From CAXXOK01 sp035353615 (lineage in GTDB: Bacteria; Bacillota; Clostridia; Christensenellales; Aristaeellaceae), in the NCBI GenBank assembly GCA_035353615.1, contig DAOPZY010000001.1, positions 1 through 64,000 of the forward strand: a DNA stretch of 64,000 bases, given 5' to 3'. The notes beneath the pieces were generated by a model. The model searched no databases, was not told the origin of the DNA, and saw only the letters and a list, made by a program, of their open reading frames with translations. The stretch's first letter is position 1; every line of letters starts with the position of its first letter. Positions 25,478 through 34,136 of this stretch are shown here, one piece after another. A program made the position numbers and the translations under genes.

Positions 25478-27811
25478 TTACACTGGAGCGCCGTCTCTGG
25501 CGGGATTATGGCGCAACGCGTTTGTCGTTCGCCTGCGTTTGGCTTCGTACAGGTATTTATCCGCGTCCGCAATCACGCTGCTGACTTCCACCCCCTGCGT
25601 GCATTGGAACCGCACGATGCCGATGGACACATCCAGCAGATAGGGCCGTTTCGCGCGCTCGTTGTACCGGTCGCACGCCTTGCGCAGGCTCAGGATCATA
25701 TGCTCCTCAAACCATGGATCCTCCGTCAAAAAAAGGCCGACAAACTCGTCGCCGCCGATGCGGCCGATCAAATCGCTTTCGTTGGTAATATTGCGCAGAA
25801 TCTCGCTCACGGCCTGCAACGCGAGGTCCCCTTCCTTGTGGCCGTAGGTATCGTTAATCTGTTTCAGATAATCCAGATCCATAAACGCGCAGTAAGCTGT
25901 TTTGCCGATGTTGTCACGGTTAAGCCGTATAGCGCGTTCAATAAACCCGCGCCGGTTCAGTAGCCCGCAAAGCTGATCGTACTCTGAAAGGAAGTTCAAA
26001 ATTTCGTTTGCTTCCCGGATTTTCTCAAGCTCCGCGCTGATGTTGTGCTCCTGTCGGCGCAGTTCCAAAAAATCCATCAGCATCCCCAATTGCAACCCGA
26101 TCACCTGCAATAGCGTGCTTTTGGAGCTGTCCGTTTCGCAAAGCAGAATGCCGTATTGATTTTCGCCGGAATAGATGCTGAAGCTCATCATCGACGGGGT
26201 ATCGCAAAAACCGGGCATATCCCGAAATGGATGCCGTTTGTCCAGCGCGGACGCGGCTTCGTGGCCATAAATCTTGGTTTCCAGCGGCGTTGCGTGCATC
26301 GCCAGCCGCATATGCTCCGGCATGGCGGCCATACCTTTGGCTCCGTAACGCTGCGGATTCTCCAACAGGCATATGTAAACCTGCCGCAGACCAACCGAAA
26401 GCATCCGTTCCGCGATGCTGCCATACACATGCTCGTCATCCGAATCGCCAAACAGGCCGCGCGTCAGTTCCGGCGCAATCCAGCTTTGTTTGCGGTATGC
26501 CTCGTAGCGTTCTTCCAGCGCGCGCACCTCACGCGTGTGGATGTACTGCTGCATGTAGGAAATCGCCGAAGCGAACTTCTGAATTTTCGGGGTCAGCTTT
26601 GGGGCGCACAGCAGTTGAAGCATAAACGTTTCCAGATTTTGCGCGAGCAGAAGCAGCGGGTGTTCGTGAATGCTGAAAAAGCTGTTCAAAAACTCCGACA
26701 GCGCTTCAAAATTTATGCCGTCGTCGGCGGTTTGAAGCGCCAGGTCGCGGATATGCAAAAAGCACTCCCGCAGCGCAAGTACGCAGCGGGGTCGCTCCTC
26801 CCGGGTAAAATTATCGGCATAGCCCTGCAACAGTTGATCGATCGCCCGATCCATCCACTGTCCGCTTTGCTCGTCCTCCATGCTCAATGTTAAGCACAGC
26901 TGTTCCCGTAAACAGCCGCAGGATTGCCTGTGCAAAAACTCCGTGCGCATTTCCAAAGGCGGCACCGTTTGCCCGTCCATCAGGCGGATGGTGGTTTCCA
27001 ACGCGGTTTTTCCCATGCGGTAGGTATCCTGCGCAACGGTGGTCAGCGGCGGTTCCATGGAGCGGCCGGCGGAAAAGTTATCAAATCCCGTGATGGCAAT
27101 ATCCCGCCCAATCGCCAACCCCCGGCGGTGGCACTCGCGGTAACCAGCCTTGGCCATTTCGTCGTTGGCAAAGGCGATGGCCTCCAGCCCCGGGTTCTGG
27201 TCAATCAGATGCGATACCAATTCATCCGCAAATTCGTAAAAATCGCCCTCGGCAATCATTTCCGGGGTCACGGGCAGGTTGTGGTGGCTCATGCAGTCCA
27301 GGTAAGCGCGCTTGCGCTCCCGCGCGTCAGCGTGCCCTTCCGGACCCGAAACCAGCGCGATGTTCCGGTATCCGTGCTCAACAATCAGGTGCTCGATGCA
27401 CTGGCTGAAGCTGTGGTAATTATCCACCACAATGTAAGTGCTGTGTTCCGGGTTGGCTAAAATACGCTCCTGTAAAACCACATGCGGTTTATCGCCAAAC
27501 CGTTCCAAAAAAACGCGGTACTGGCCTTCGCCCGAAAATCCGCTCAACGCCCCGCACGCGACAATAAACGCATCCGCGGAGGTTAGGCCGACATAATCAT
27601 AAATGCTGTTGTTGTTAATCGCCAGGTGGGTCAGGTCGCTGACCTTCTCCTGGGCGGAATGTTTTTGCATCCCAAGTAAAAAAAGGACGTGAACGCCGGC
27701 TTCGGACGCGGCGTTCGAAATTCCGTCCATCAGCTCGGTGGTAAAATCATAGCTTACATCGCCAATCAATACGCCAACCAGGCGCGTGTTTGTCTGCTCG
27801 GTGCCTGACAA
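25478..27811 (-). CDS. LacI-type ligand-binding domain fused to GGDEF diguanylate cyclase
   Basis: A 777-residue soluble protein. Residues about 10-300 form a type-1 periplasmic-binding fold of the LacI/GalR kind (VGVLIGDVSYDFTTELMDGI...ITGFDNF), with no HTH and no signal peptide. A helical linker and a GAF-like middle (about 430-600) follow, with a coiled segment near 590-605. The C-terminal GGDEF domain has RIGGDEF near 686-690, so it should make c-di-GMP. The start is TTG at 27811 with AAGGTG upstream; a nearby ATG is out of frame. It likely senses a cytoplasmic sugar or metabolite. Confidence 0.88.
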   Translation of the reverse strand: MSGTEQTNTRLVGVLIGDVSYDFTTELMDGISNAASEAGVHVLFLLGMQKHSAQEKVSDLTHLAINNNSIYDYVGLTSADAFIVACGALSGFSGEGQYRVFLERFGDKPHVVLQERILANPEHSTYIVVDNYHSFSQCIEHLIVEHGYRNIALVSGPEGHADARERKRAYLDCMSHHNLPVTPEMIAEGDFYEFADELVSHLIDQNPGLEAIAFANDEMAKAGYRECHRRGLAIGRDIAITGFDNFSAGRSMEPPLTTVAQDTYRMGKTALETTIRLMDGQTVPPLEMRTEFLHRQSCGCLREQLCLTLSMEDEQSGQWMDRAIDQLLQGYADNFTREERPRCVLALRECFLHIRDLALQTADDGINFEALSEFLNSFFSIHEHPLLLLAQNLETFMLQLLCAPKLTPKIQKFASAISYMQQYIHTREVRALEERYEAYRKQSWIAPELTRGLFGDSDDEHVYGSIAERMLSVGLRQVYICLLENPQRYGAKGMAAMPEHMRLAMHATPLETKIYGHEAASALDKRHPFRDMPGFCDTPSMMSFSIYSGENQYGILLCETDSSKSTLLQVIGLQLGMLMDFLELRRQEHNISAELEKIREANEILNFLSEYDQLCGLLNRRGFIERAIRLNRDNIGKTAYCAFMDLDYLKQINDTYGHKEGDLALQAVSEILRNITNESDLIGRIGGDEFVGLFLTEDPWFEEHMILSLRKACDRYNERAKRPYLLDVSIGIVRFQCTQGVEVSSVIADADKYLYEAKRRRTTNALRHNPARDGAPV

Positions 27812-28142
27812 CTCATTTCACCTTCCTACCAAAGAGGTTTATACTCATATCTATTTTTATCGCGTATGATGCAGCGAGGCGAACCGTGATACCCCTACGC
27901 GATTGAATCGGATCGCGCAAAGGCAGCGAGGCAGGCCGAGCGCCATTGGTGCCGGGAACCATTCATGTATCTATATTAAATGTATTATACAATGAAAAGC
28001 AATTTGTGACAATATGCAATTTGAATGCCCGCGCCGTTGCGCGTAACCGGAAAGAAGGGGCCTCCCTTCCCCGCGCGTTTCATTTTCCTCTTTTCCCCTG
28101 AAATGGGCTTTCCCGCCGCATATGGAAATTTCATCCCCGCTA

Positions 28143-28171
28143 TTGACGGAGTCCCGGCAATACCGCACAAT
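28143..28171 (+). promoter_or_regulatory. Candidate promoter of the GH18 gene
   Basis: -35 TTGACG (28143-28148) and CACAAT (28166-28171) at 17-nt spacing, 34 nt before the start codon. The -10 matches only four of six bases. Confidence 0.35.
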
Positions 28172-28204
28172 AGAAGCAGCAAATCTCAATGGAGGGCGTT
28201 CAAG

Positions 28205-29323
28205 ATGTCTGCATCGCTAACCCGAATTTTTTCCTCCCACGGCACGTTTCCGCTCGCCTGCCTGATCGCGCTTGCGCTGTTGGCCTTCATCGTATTGGTT
28301 CCGTTTTCCCACGGCCATATCGCCAAAGCCGAAGGAACGCCGATGACCGCCGTATATGTATATGACCGGGCAAACCTGATCCTGCGGGATGAGGATGCCG
28401 CGAACGTCGACCAAATTTTCTATGCGTTCGCTCTGTTTAAGGGCAAGCATATCACCGGCGCGCACTGGAAAGGGATTCATGCCTTTACGGAGTATATGAA
28501 AAAGCACCCCGGCATTACGCCCATTCTTTCCGTGGGCGGGTGGGGCGCGGAAGGGTTTTCCAAGGCTGCTTCCACCCAGAAGGGGCGCGACACCTTCGTG
28601 AAGGATGTGCTCAAACTGATGCAGAAATACGGCTTTTTGGGCGTGGATATCGACTGGGAATATCCCTGCTCCTCGGAAGCCGGCATACGAAGCTCCGCGG
28701 ATGACCGTGACAATTTCACCCTGCTGCTAAGCGATATGCGAGCCGGTTTGGATGCGTTAACCGCTCAGGACGGCGTGGCCCGCAAGCTTTGCATTGCCGT
28801 CAGCGGCGACCCCGTGCGCATTCCGTGCCTGGATTGTCCCGCTGTCGGCGCGCTGGTGGATCAAGTGAACCTGATGACCTATGACATGCAGGACAACGCC
28901 GTCGCATCCCACCATACGCCGCTGTATACCCCGGCGGGGGGCGCGCTGGCCGCCGATGTATGCGTGCAGGCCTATGCGGAGGCCGGCATTCCCAAAAGCA
29001 AAATGATGCTTGGCGCGGCTTTCTACGGACACCGGTGGAAGGCCGATGGCGACGCCGCGCTGCAACAGCCTGCCGCCCATGTGGATACGCTCCCCTACAC
29101 GGAAATTCTTCCCCTCATCGCTCAGGACCCTTCGGCCGCGCATTTCGACGAGGTAGCTCAGGCCCCCTATTGGGTTGCGGGGTCGGTGTTTATCAGCTAT
29201 GATGACGAGCGTTCTGTGGCGCAAAAAAGCAAGTATGTGCAAGCCAACGGCCTGATGGGGGTGTTCGCGTGGGAGTACGGCGCGGATGACTCGGGGCGGC
29301 TGCTTGCGGCCATGCGCCGCTGA
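28205..29323 (+). CDS. Secreted or anchored GH18 family glycoside hydrolase
   Basis: A 372-residue protein. A single N-terminal hydrophobic segment (about 17-37) acts as a signal peptide or anchor. A GH18 TIM barrel follows with ILSVGGWG and the catalytic motif GVDIDWEYP, where Glu152 is the acid and Asp148/Asp150 are present. NLMTYDM and GVFAWEYG complete the fold. The start at 28205 follows GGAGGG. Likely substrate is a beta-1,4-linked GlcNAc polymer (chitin, peptidoglycan or glycan chains). No LysM repeat or carbohydrate-binding module is seen. Confidence 0.88.
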   Translation: MSASLTRIFSSHGTFPLACLIALALLAFIVLVPFSHGHIAKAEGTPMTAVYVYDRANLILRDEDAANVDQIFYAFALFKGKHITGAHWKGIHAFTEYMKKHPGITPILSVGGWGAEGFSKAASTQKGRDTFVKDVLKLMQKYGFLGVDIDWEYPCSSEAGIRSSADDRDNFTLLLSDMRAGLDALTAQDGVARKLCIAVSGDPVRIPCLDCPAVGALVDQVNLMTYDMQDNAVASHHTPLYTPAGGALAADVCVQAYAEAGIPKSKMMLGAAFYGHRWKADGDAALQQPAAHVDTLPYTEILPLIAQDPSAAHFDEVAQAPYWVAGSVFISYDDERSVAQKSKYVQANGLMGVFAWEYGADDSGRLLAAMRR

Positions 29324-29575
29324 GCAGCCCGTTTCCGCCATCGCCTGTAATTCATTCGGTCACGCCCCTGCCCAAGCCGGTGCGCAAGCTTTTTTTATTA
29401 TGAACCGGCGCTAATTGTGCGACGATCTGCACCCGGAGCAGAAAATGCGTCGGATGCTGTATAGAGGGCTGGCACTCATAAAACCGGCCGTTATCCCCAC
29501 TTTCCGAAAATTGGCGTCATAGCCCGACAGAGCCAAGGCGGCGGGGCAAAGTGTACTGAAATATGAATGTTCGCC
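29324..29575. other. Intergenic region, no gene seen
   Basis: The only notable element is a run of seven T (29391-29397) after AAGC-N10-GCTT, a poor terminator candidate for the GH18 gene. No coding frame with a ribosome site was found. Confidence 0.4.
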
Positions 29576-29617
29576 ATTCAAAACAGGCTAAGAGTTAGCT
29601 CTCAGCCTGTTTTGAAT
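29576..29617. terminator. Long bidirectional terminator hairpin
   Basis: A near-perfect 18-bp stem starts ATTCAAAACAGGCT and ends AGCCTGTTTTGAAT, with T-rich flanks on both strands. It lies 41 nt past the end of the minus-strand uronate operon. Confidence 0.85.
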
Positions 29618-29657
29618 AATTCTCTTTTCTACCGTTTTGCCTCGGATCGCTTGCCTG

Positions 29658-30452
29658 TTATGGCTGCTTGCCAATATAGGCGAGGATGCCGCCATCCACA
29701 TACAGGATGTGCCCATTGACAAAATTGCTGGCATCGCTGGCCAGGAAAACAGCCGGCCCAATCAGATCCTCCGGGTCGCCCCAGCGGTTGGCCGGGGTTT
29801 TGGCGCGGATAAAACTGTCAAAGGGGTGCATGGAACCGTTCGCCTGTTTTTCACGCAACGGCGCGGTTTGCGGCGTGGCGATATAGCCCGGCCCAATGCC
29901 GTTGCACTGGATGTTGTACTGGCCGTATTCCGAGCAGATATTGCGCGTCAGCATTTTCAGCCCGCCCTTGGCCGCCGCGTATGCGGAAACCGTTTCGCGG
30001 CCCAGCTCGCTCATCATGGAACAGACGTTGATAATTTTCCCGTGTCCCTTTTGAATCATCGAGGGGATGACTGCCTTGGAAACGATGAACGGCGCGTTCA
30101 AGTCCACATCGATCACCTGACGGAATTGTTCGGCCGTCATTTCCACCATGGGAATACGTTTGATAATGCCCGCGTTGTTCACAAGAATGTCGATTACGCC
30201 AACTTCGTTTTCAATGGTCGCGATCAGCTGGTTCACGGCGGCTTCATTGGTCACATCGCACACATAGCCGTGCGCCTGAATGCCAGCCTCCCGGTACGCG
30301 GCGAGGCCCTTTTGCACCAGCTCGGGGTTGATGTCGTTAAACACGATGGTCGCGCCTGCCTGCGCAAAGCCGGTTGCCATCGCAAAGCCGATGCCGTAGC
30401 TTGCGCCGGTTACCAATGCGATTTTCCCCTGAAGCGAGAACATACCGTCCAT
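29658..30452 (-). CDS. kduD: SDR oxidoreductase, KduD/gluconate 5-dehydrogenase-like
   Basis: A 264-residue short-chain dehydrogenase. The cofactor loop is TGASYGIG, followed by NNAGI and the catalytic SAYAAAK (Tyr and Lys). Placed with kduI, kdgK and KDPG aldolase, the likely reaction is NADH-dependent reduction of 2,5-diketo-3-deoxygluconate to 2-keto-3-deoxygluconate (KDG). A gluconate 5-dehydrogenase role is the main alternative. It ends the operon, 36 bp after kdgK, with GGGGG as ribosome site. Confidence 0.85.
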   Translation of the reverse strand: MDGMFSLQGKIALVTGASYGIGFAMATGFAQAGATIVFNDINPELVQKGLAAYREAGIQAHGYVCDVTNEAAVNQLIATIENEVGVIDILVNNAGIIKRIPMVEMTAEQFRQVIDVDLNAPFIVSKAVIPSMIQKGHGKIINVCSMMSELGRETVSAYAAAKGGLKMLTRNICSEYGQYNIQCNGIGPGYIATPQTAPLREKQANGSMHPFDSFIRAKTPANRWGDPEDLIGPAVFLASDASNFVNGHILYVDGGILAYIGKQP

Positions 30453-30488
30453 GGTTTATCCCCCTTTCACGGTTTCATCTGTTGCCGG

Positions 30489-31526
30489 TCAGCGCTGCAC
30501 GCGACCGGAACCGCTGCCCTTCATCAGGCTTTCCACTTCGCTGACGCTTACGCGGTTGTAATCCCCGCTGATCGTATGTTTAAGGCAACTGGCCGCCACG
30601 GCAAACTCCAACGCGGTTTTCTCGTCCGCGTAGGTGTTCAGACCATAAATCAGGCCGCCGCCAAAACTGTCGCCGCCGCCCACGCGATCGACGATATCGG
30701 TAATGGCATATTTGCGGCTCAGGAAGAAATCCTTCCCGTTGTAAAGGCAGGCGCTCCAATCGTTATGGTTGGCGCTCTTGCTTTCGCGAAGGGTAATGGC
30801 CACGCGCTTCACATTGGGGTAGGTGTCCATGGCCAGCTTGGCAATCGCCTTGTACTGCTCCACGTTCAATTCCCCCGCCTCCACGGCGTTCTCGCTTTCG
30901 GCTTTCAGCAGCAGCGCTTTTTGGAAATCCTCTTCATTGGCGATAATCGTGTCCACATATTTGACCAACTCCGTCATCACCTGATCGGCAGTCTTGCCAT
31001 ATTTCCACAGATTTTTACGGTAGTTGAGGTCGCAGCTCACATGCAGACCCTTCGACTGTGCCGCCTTTACCGCTTCCAGGCTCAGCTCCGCCGCGCCCGC
31101 GCTGATGGCCGGGGTAATCCCGGTGATGTGGAGCCATGTCGCGCCGGCAAAGGCTTTGTCCCAGTCGATATCGCCCGGCTTGGCCTCGCAGATGGCGCTG
31201 CCCGCGCGATCGTAAATCACCTTGCTCGCGCGCTGCACCGCGCCGGTTTCAAGGTAATAAATCCCCATACGGCCTTCCTTGCGCACGATGCTGCCCGTAT
31301 CCACGCCAAAGCCGCGCAGCTCGCGCAGGCAAGCTTCGCCAATGTCATTTTTGGGCAAAACCGTTACAAAGCGCGCGTCCATGCCATAGTTCGCAAGGCT
31401 TACCGCGACGTTCGCCTCACCGCCCCCAAACGTAGCTTCCAACGATGGGGATTGAAAAAAGCGCTCATAGCCCGAGCTTTTCAGCCGAAGCATAATCTCA
31501 CCAAAAGTAACCACCGTACCCGCCAT
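30489..31526 (-). CDS. kdgK: 2-keto-3-deoxygluconate kinase
   Basis: A 345-residue PfkB family kinase with FGGGEANVAVSLANYG near the N terminus and the catalytic VGGGDSFGGGL near 285. KDG kinases share the SCDLNYRKNLW segment seen here. It converts KDG to KDPG, the substrate of the aldolase encoded just upstream. The start at 31526 follows GGGAG; an in-frame extension to 31592 lacks a site. Confidence 0.9.
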   Translation of the reverse strand: MAGTVVTFGEIMLRLKSSGYERFFQSPSLEATFGGGEANVAVSLANYGMDARFVTVLPKNDIGEACLRELRGFGVDTGSIVRKEGRMGIYYLETGAVQRASKVIYDRAGSAICEAKPGDIDWDKAFAGATWLHITGITPAISAGAAELSLEAVKAAQSKGLHVSCDLNYRKNLWKYGKTADQVMTELVKYVDTIIANEEDFQKALLLKAESENAVEAGELNVEQYKAIAKLAMDTYPNVKRVAITLRESKSANHNDWSACLYNGKDFFLSRKYAITDIVDRVGGGDSFGGGLIYGLNTYADEKTALEFAVAASCLKHTISGDYNRVSVSEVESLMKGSGSGRVQR

Positions 31527-31643
31527 GTTAAAACTCCCTTTCCAAGTGGATTCCGATTGCGCCGCTCGTGCAGCGGCTGAAAACGCGATCACGCGATTTG
31601 GTTCCGGGTTGTCGCGAATGTTTGAAAACTAGTGCCGTGTGCG

Positions 31644-31676
31644 CGTCGGCATGCCGGCAGCGGTAGCCGACGCATA
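31644..31676. repeat. Hairpin between aldolase and kdgK genes
   Basis: An 8-bp stem GCGTCGGC/GCCGACGC in the 208-bp spacer. No T-run follows on the minus strand, so it may tune relative expression rather than terminate. Confidence 0.35.
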
Positions 31677-31734
31677 CCGCCCCAAACGCCAAAGCAACGG
31701 CCTAAAAACTCATGCCGCCCGCCAAATTCCGGTC

Positions 31735-32691
31735 TTATTTTTGCAGGAGGTGGAAAGCGAAGCCCGCGATCTCGTCCTGAAGGTAGATGGCCTTCAATGC
31801 GCCATCTTTATACCCGGCGCTATCCTCGTCAAAGACAAACCCACGGCGTTCCAGATGCCACTTGGCGCGGCGGATATCGTTGCAGCCGATGGCGATGTGG
31901 CCGTGCGTGCCGCGGAAGGGTTTTTTCATCATTTCGAAACCGGTTCCGGTAAAGATGGAGTTGTTGCCATCCTTGACGTCCCAGCCCAACAGCGCGCATA
32001 GGGCAGTCGCGTCCTTCATGGCCTGCTCCGGGCTGCCGCTGTTGATGCCCACATGCCGAAGCTCCAACCCCAGCATCAGGGTTACGGCATTGCGGGTCAG
32101 GGTTTCGATTTTGCCCCAATCCTTGGCGGCAATCGCCTTAGCGTCCACCATCCAGCTGCCGCCGCAGGCGATGATTTTATTGAAGCTCAGGTATTCCAGC
32201 AGATTCGCTTCATTGATGCCGCCCGTGGGTAAAAAGCGCACGTTGCCGTAGGGGGCGCTCATCGCTTTAATCAGGTTCAGCCCGCCCAGCGCTTCGGCGG
32301 GGAAAAACTTCACGGTTTTCAGCCCAAGAGAAAGCGCGATTTCAATATCGCTGGGGTTGGCGCAGCCCGGAACAATCGGCACGCCCACCTGTTGGCAATG
32401 TTTAACCACCTCGGGGTTCAGCCCGGGGCTGACGATGTAGGTCGCGCCCGCCGCCACCGCGCGGTCCACCTGTTCGGGGGTTAGCACCGTGCCCGCGCCC
32501 AGGATCACGTCCGGCAATTCCTGATGCACGCGCCGGATTGCCTCCTCGGCCGCGTCGGAGCGGAACGTAATCTCCGCAACCGGCAACCCGCCGTCGGATA
32601 ACGCTTTGCAAAGAGGCACAGCGTCGTTCGCGTCCTCCACCTTAATCACCGGCACAATGCCGGCCAAAGACAGTTTTTCAAGCATGTCCAT
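31735..32691 (-). CDS. eda: KDPG/KHG aldolase fused to a VOC domain
   Basis: A 318-residue fusion. Residues about 1-205 are a class I KDPG aldolase: EITFRS holds the catalytic Glu and VKFFPAEALGG the Schiff-base Lys. Residues about 215-318 are a glyoxalase/VOC fold (ELRHVGINSGSPEQAM...GHIAIGCNDIRRA...IAGFAFHLLQK). The start at 32691 is the second of two close ATGs, 8 nt after GGGA. KDPG is split to pyruvate and glyceraldehyde 3-phosphate. The VOC part may bind a related keto acid or another metabolite; its role is unknown. Confidence 0.88.
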   Translation of the reverse strand: MDMLEKLSLAGIVPVIKVEDANDAVPLCKALSDGGLPVAEITFRSDAAEEAIRRVHQELPDVILGAGTVLTPEQVDRAVAAGATYIVSPGLNPEVVKHCQQVGVPIVPGCANPSDIEIALSLGLKTVKFFPAEALGGLNLIKAMSAPYGNVRFLPTGGINEANLLEYLSFNKIIACGGSWMVDAKAIAAKDWGKIETLTRNAVTLMLGLELRHVGINSGSPEQAMKDATALCALLGWDVKDGNNSIFTGTGFEMMKKPFRGTHGHIAIGCNDIRRAKWHLERRGFVFDEDSAGYKDGALKAIYLQDEIAGFAFHLLQK

Positions 32692-32858
32692 GGTATCCAT
32701 CCCTTTCTGTACGGTTGATCGGGCCTTTTCCCGGATCGGCAACGGCGAACGGGCCTCCCTGTACGCCTTCCTTCCGGCGGCCATACGTTTCAGGCCATGC
32801 GTGAGCATTCCCTGAGGGTAACGCGGCCATCGATATACGGGACGGCGGATCGTGGCCC

Positions 32859-32888
32859 TATGATAACATGGAAACGGTTCCATTGCAA
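32859..32888 (-). promoter_or_regulatory. Promoter of the aldolase-kdgK-kduD operon
   Basis: On the minus strand, -35 TTGCAA (32883-32888), an 18-nt spacer and -10 TATCAT (32859-32864). The spacer holds the cre-like palindrome, so bound CcpA or LacI would exclude polymerase. Confidence 0.6.
32868..32883. promoter_or_regulatory. cre site (CcpA/LacI-type operator)
   Basis: ATGGAAACGGTTCCAT is symmetric at 14 of 16 bases and matches the published degenerate cre consensus WTGNAANCGNWNNCAW at every position. It lies between -35 and -10. It could serve CcpA or the local LacI regulator at 35855. Confidence 0.65.
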
Positions 32889-32960
32889 CCGGTATTTTCG
32901 ACAGTTTTTCAGCATGTAAAACGCAGCTTTTTTGGATAGATTTTCATCTGCCCGCGCCCT

Positions 32961-33791
32961 TTAGCGCAGGTCCTGCATAGCAACGCCGTCCATATCGTCA
33001 AACGCCTGATTCTCCCCCACCATGCCCCAGATGAAGGTATACGCCTGCGTGCCGCTTGCGCTGTGGATGGACCAGCTTGGGCTGATGACGGCCTGCCGGT
33101 TGCGCATCACGATATGCCGCGTTTCGCTGGGTTCCCCCATGTAATGGAACACAACGGCGTTTTCCGGCAGGTCGAAATACAGGTACACCTCCATGCGGCG
33201 GTCATGGGTGTGGCAAGGCATGGTGTTCCAAACGCTGCCGGGTTTCAGGCTGGTCATGCCCATGACCAACTGGCAGCTTTCCACCTGCCCGGGCAGGATG
33301 TATTTGCAGATGGTCCGATGGTTGCTTTCCTCCAGCGAGCCAAGCTCCACTTTCACGCAAGCCTCCGGTTGAATGAGCACCGTAGGGTACGCGCGGTGCG
33401 CGGGCGCGCTGTTTAAGTAGAATTGCGCCGGATTCTGCGCGGTTTGGCTCGCAAACAGAACCTCCTTCGCGCCCATGCCAATGTACAGGCCATCCCGATT
33501 GCGCAGCGAATAGGCCGTGCCGTCCACGGTGATTACGCCGTCGCCGCCGATGTTGATAACCCCCAGCTCCCGCCGCTCCAAAAAGCTTGCGGCATGCAGC
33601 TCCGCCCCCGAAGGAAGCGCCAGCGGGCCTGTAACCGGTACCGCACTGCCGGTGATGATTCGGTCAATATGGCTGTACACCAAGTTGACCTCATCCGGCT
33701 GAAAGAGGCTGTCGATCAGAAATTCCTCCCGAAGCCGGTTTGTGTCGTAGGTTTTCACATCCCTGGGGTTTGCCGCGTTGCGAATCTCCAT
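32961..33791 (-). CDS. kduI: 5-keto-4-deoxyuronate isomerase
   Basis: A 276-residue cupin-fold isomerase of standard length. Metal-binding residues are visible in NTMPCHTHDRRMEVYLYFDL (His, His, Glu), with a later His in PSWSIHSASGTQAYTFIWGM. It converts 5-keto-4-deoxyuronate, released from unsaturated oligogalacturonides, to 2,5-diketo-3-deoxygluconate for the KduD-like enzyme. GGGAGGGA precedes the ATG. It is 269 bp upstream of the aldolase operon, with its own spacer. Confidence 0.95.
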   Translation of the reverse strand: MEIRNAANPRDVKTYDTNRLREEFLIDSLFQPDEVNLVYSHIDRIITGSAVPVTGPLALPSGAELHAASFLERRELGVINIGGDGVITVDGTAYSLRNRDGLYIGMGAKEVLFASQTAQNPAQFYLNSAPAHRAYPTVLIQPEACVKVELGSLEESNHRTICKYILPGQVESCQLVMGMTSLKPGSVWNTMPCHTHDRRMEVYLYFDLPENAVVFHYMGEPSETRHIVMRNRQAVISPSWSIHSASGTQAYTFIWGMVGENQAFDDMDGVAMQDLR

Positions 33792-34136
33792 AAAAATCCC
33801 TCCCTGTCCATAATAACGGATTCAGTCGTCTGTGTTGATGCAAACCGGTTGGGTGGGCGCGTGGGCTTGAACGCCGCGCGCCTTCGCCGCAGAGAACCCG
33901 TATCGCGCCGCGCCCATTCAACTGATTGTTACTGATCGCGTTTGCAAATAGCCCCAAGCGCTTGCTCTTTACGGTCCGGCCGCTGGCGCCGGTTGATTAT
34001 CCTGCGCCTGGCGGCCGGTTCTGGGGTTTGCCGCATCCCCCCGTTTGGCAGGCTGCAAGCAGGCCGCGCACTTCGGAGCTTGCCTTCCCTTAGCTTGGAT
34101 GTCGTTCCATCCATCGCTGTGCGCCCTCTGCCGGGT
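33792..34136. other. Intergenic region with long GC hairpin
   Basis: No gene seen. GGCCGCTGGCGCCGG (about 33979-33993) pairs imperfectly with CCTGCGCCTGGCGGCC (about 34001-34016), without a T-run. A dyad AACCGGTT (33843-33850) lies upstream of kduI and is a possible operator half. Confidence 0.4.

Noticed and set aside
25478..27811. A LacI-type transcription factor
   Set aside because: The N terminus lacks a helix-turn-helix and goes straight into the ligand-binding fold; the output domain is GGDEF.
29637..31580. A long plus-strand open frame (about 647 codons) opposite kduD and kdgK
   Set aside because: It is antisense to two clear enzymes, has no ribosome site and a composition rich in His, Arg and Ala typical of shadow frames in GC-rich DNA.
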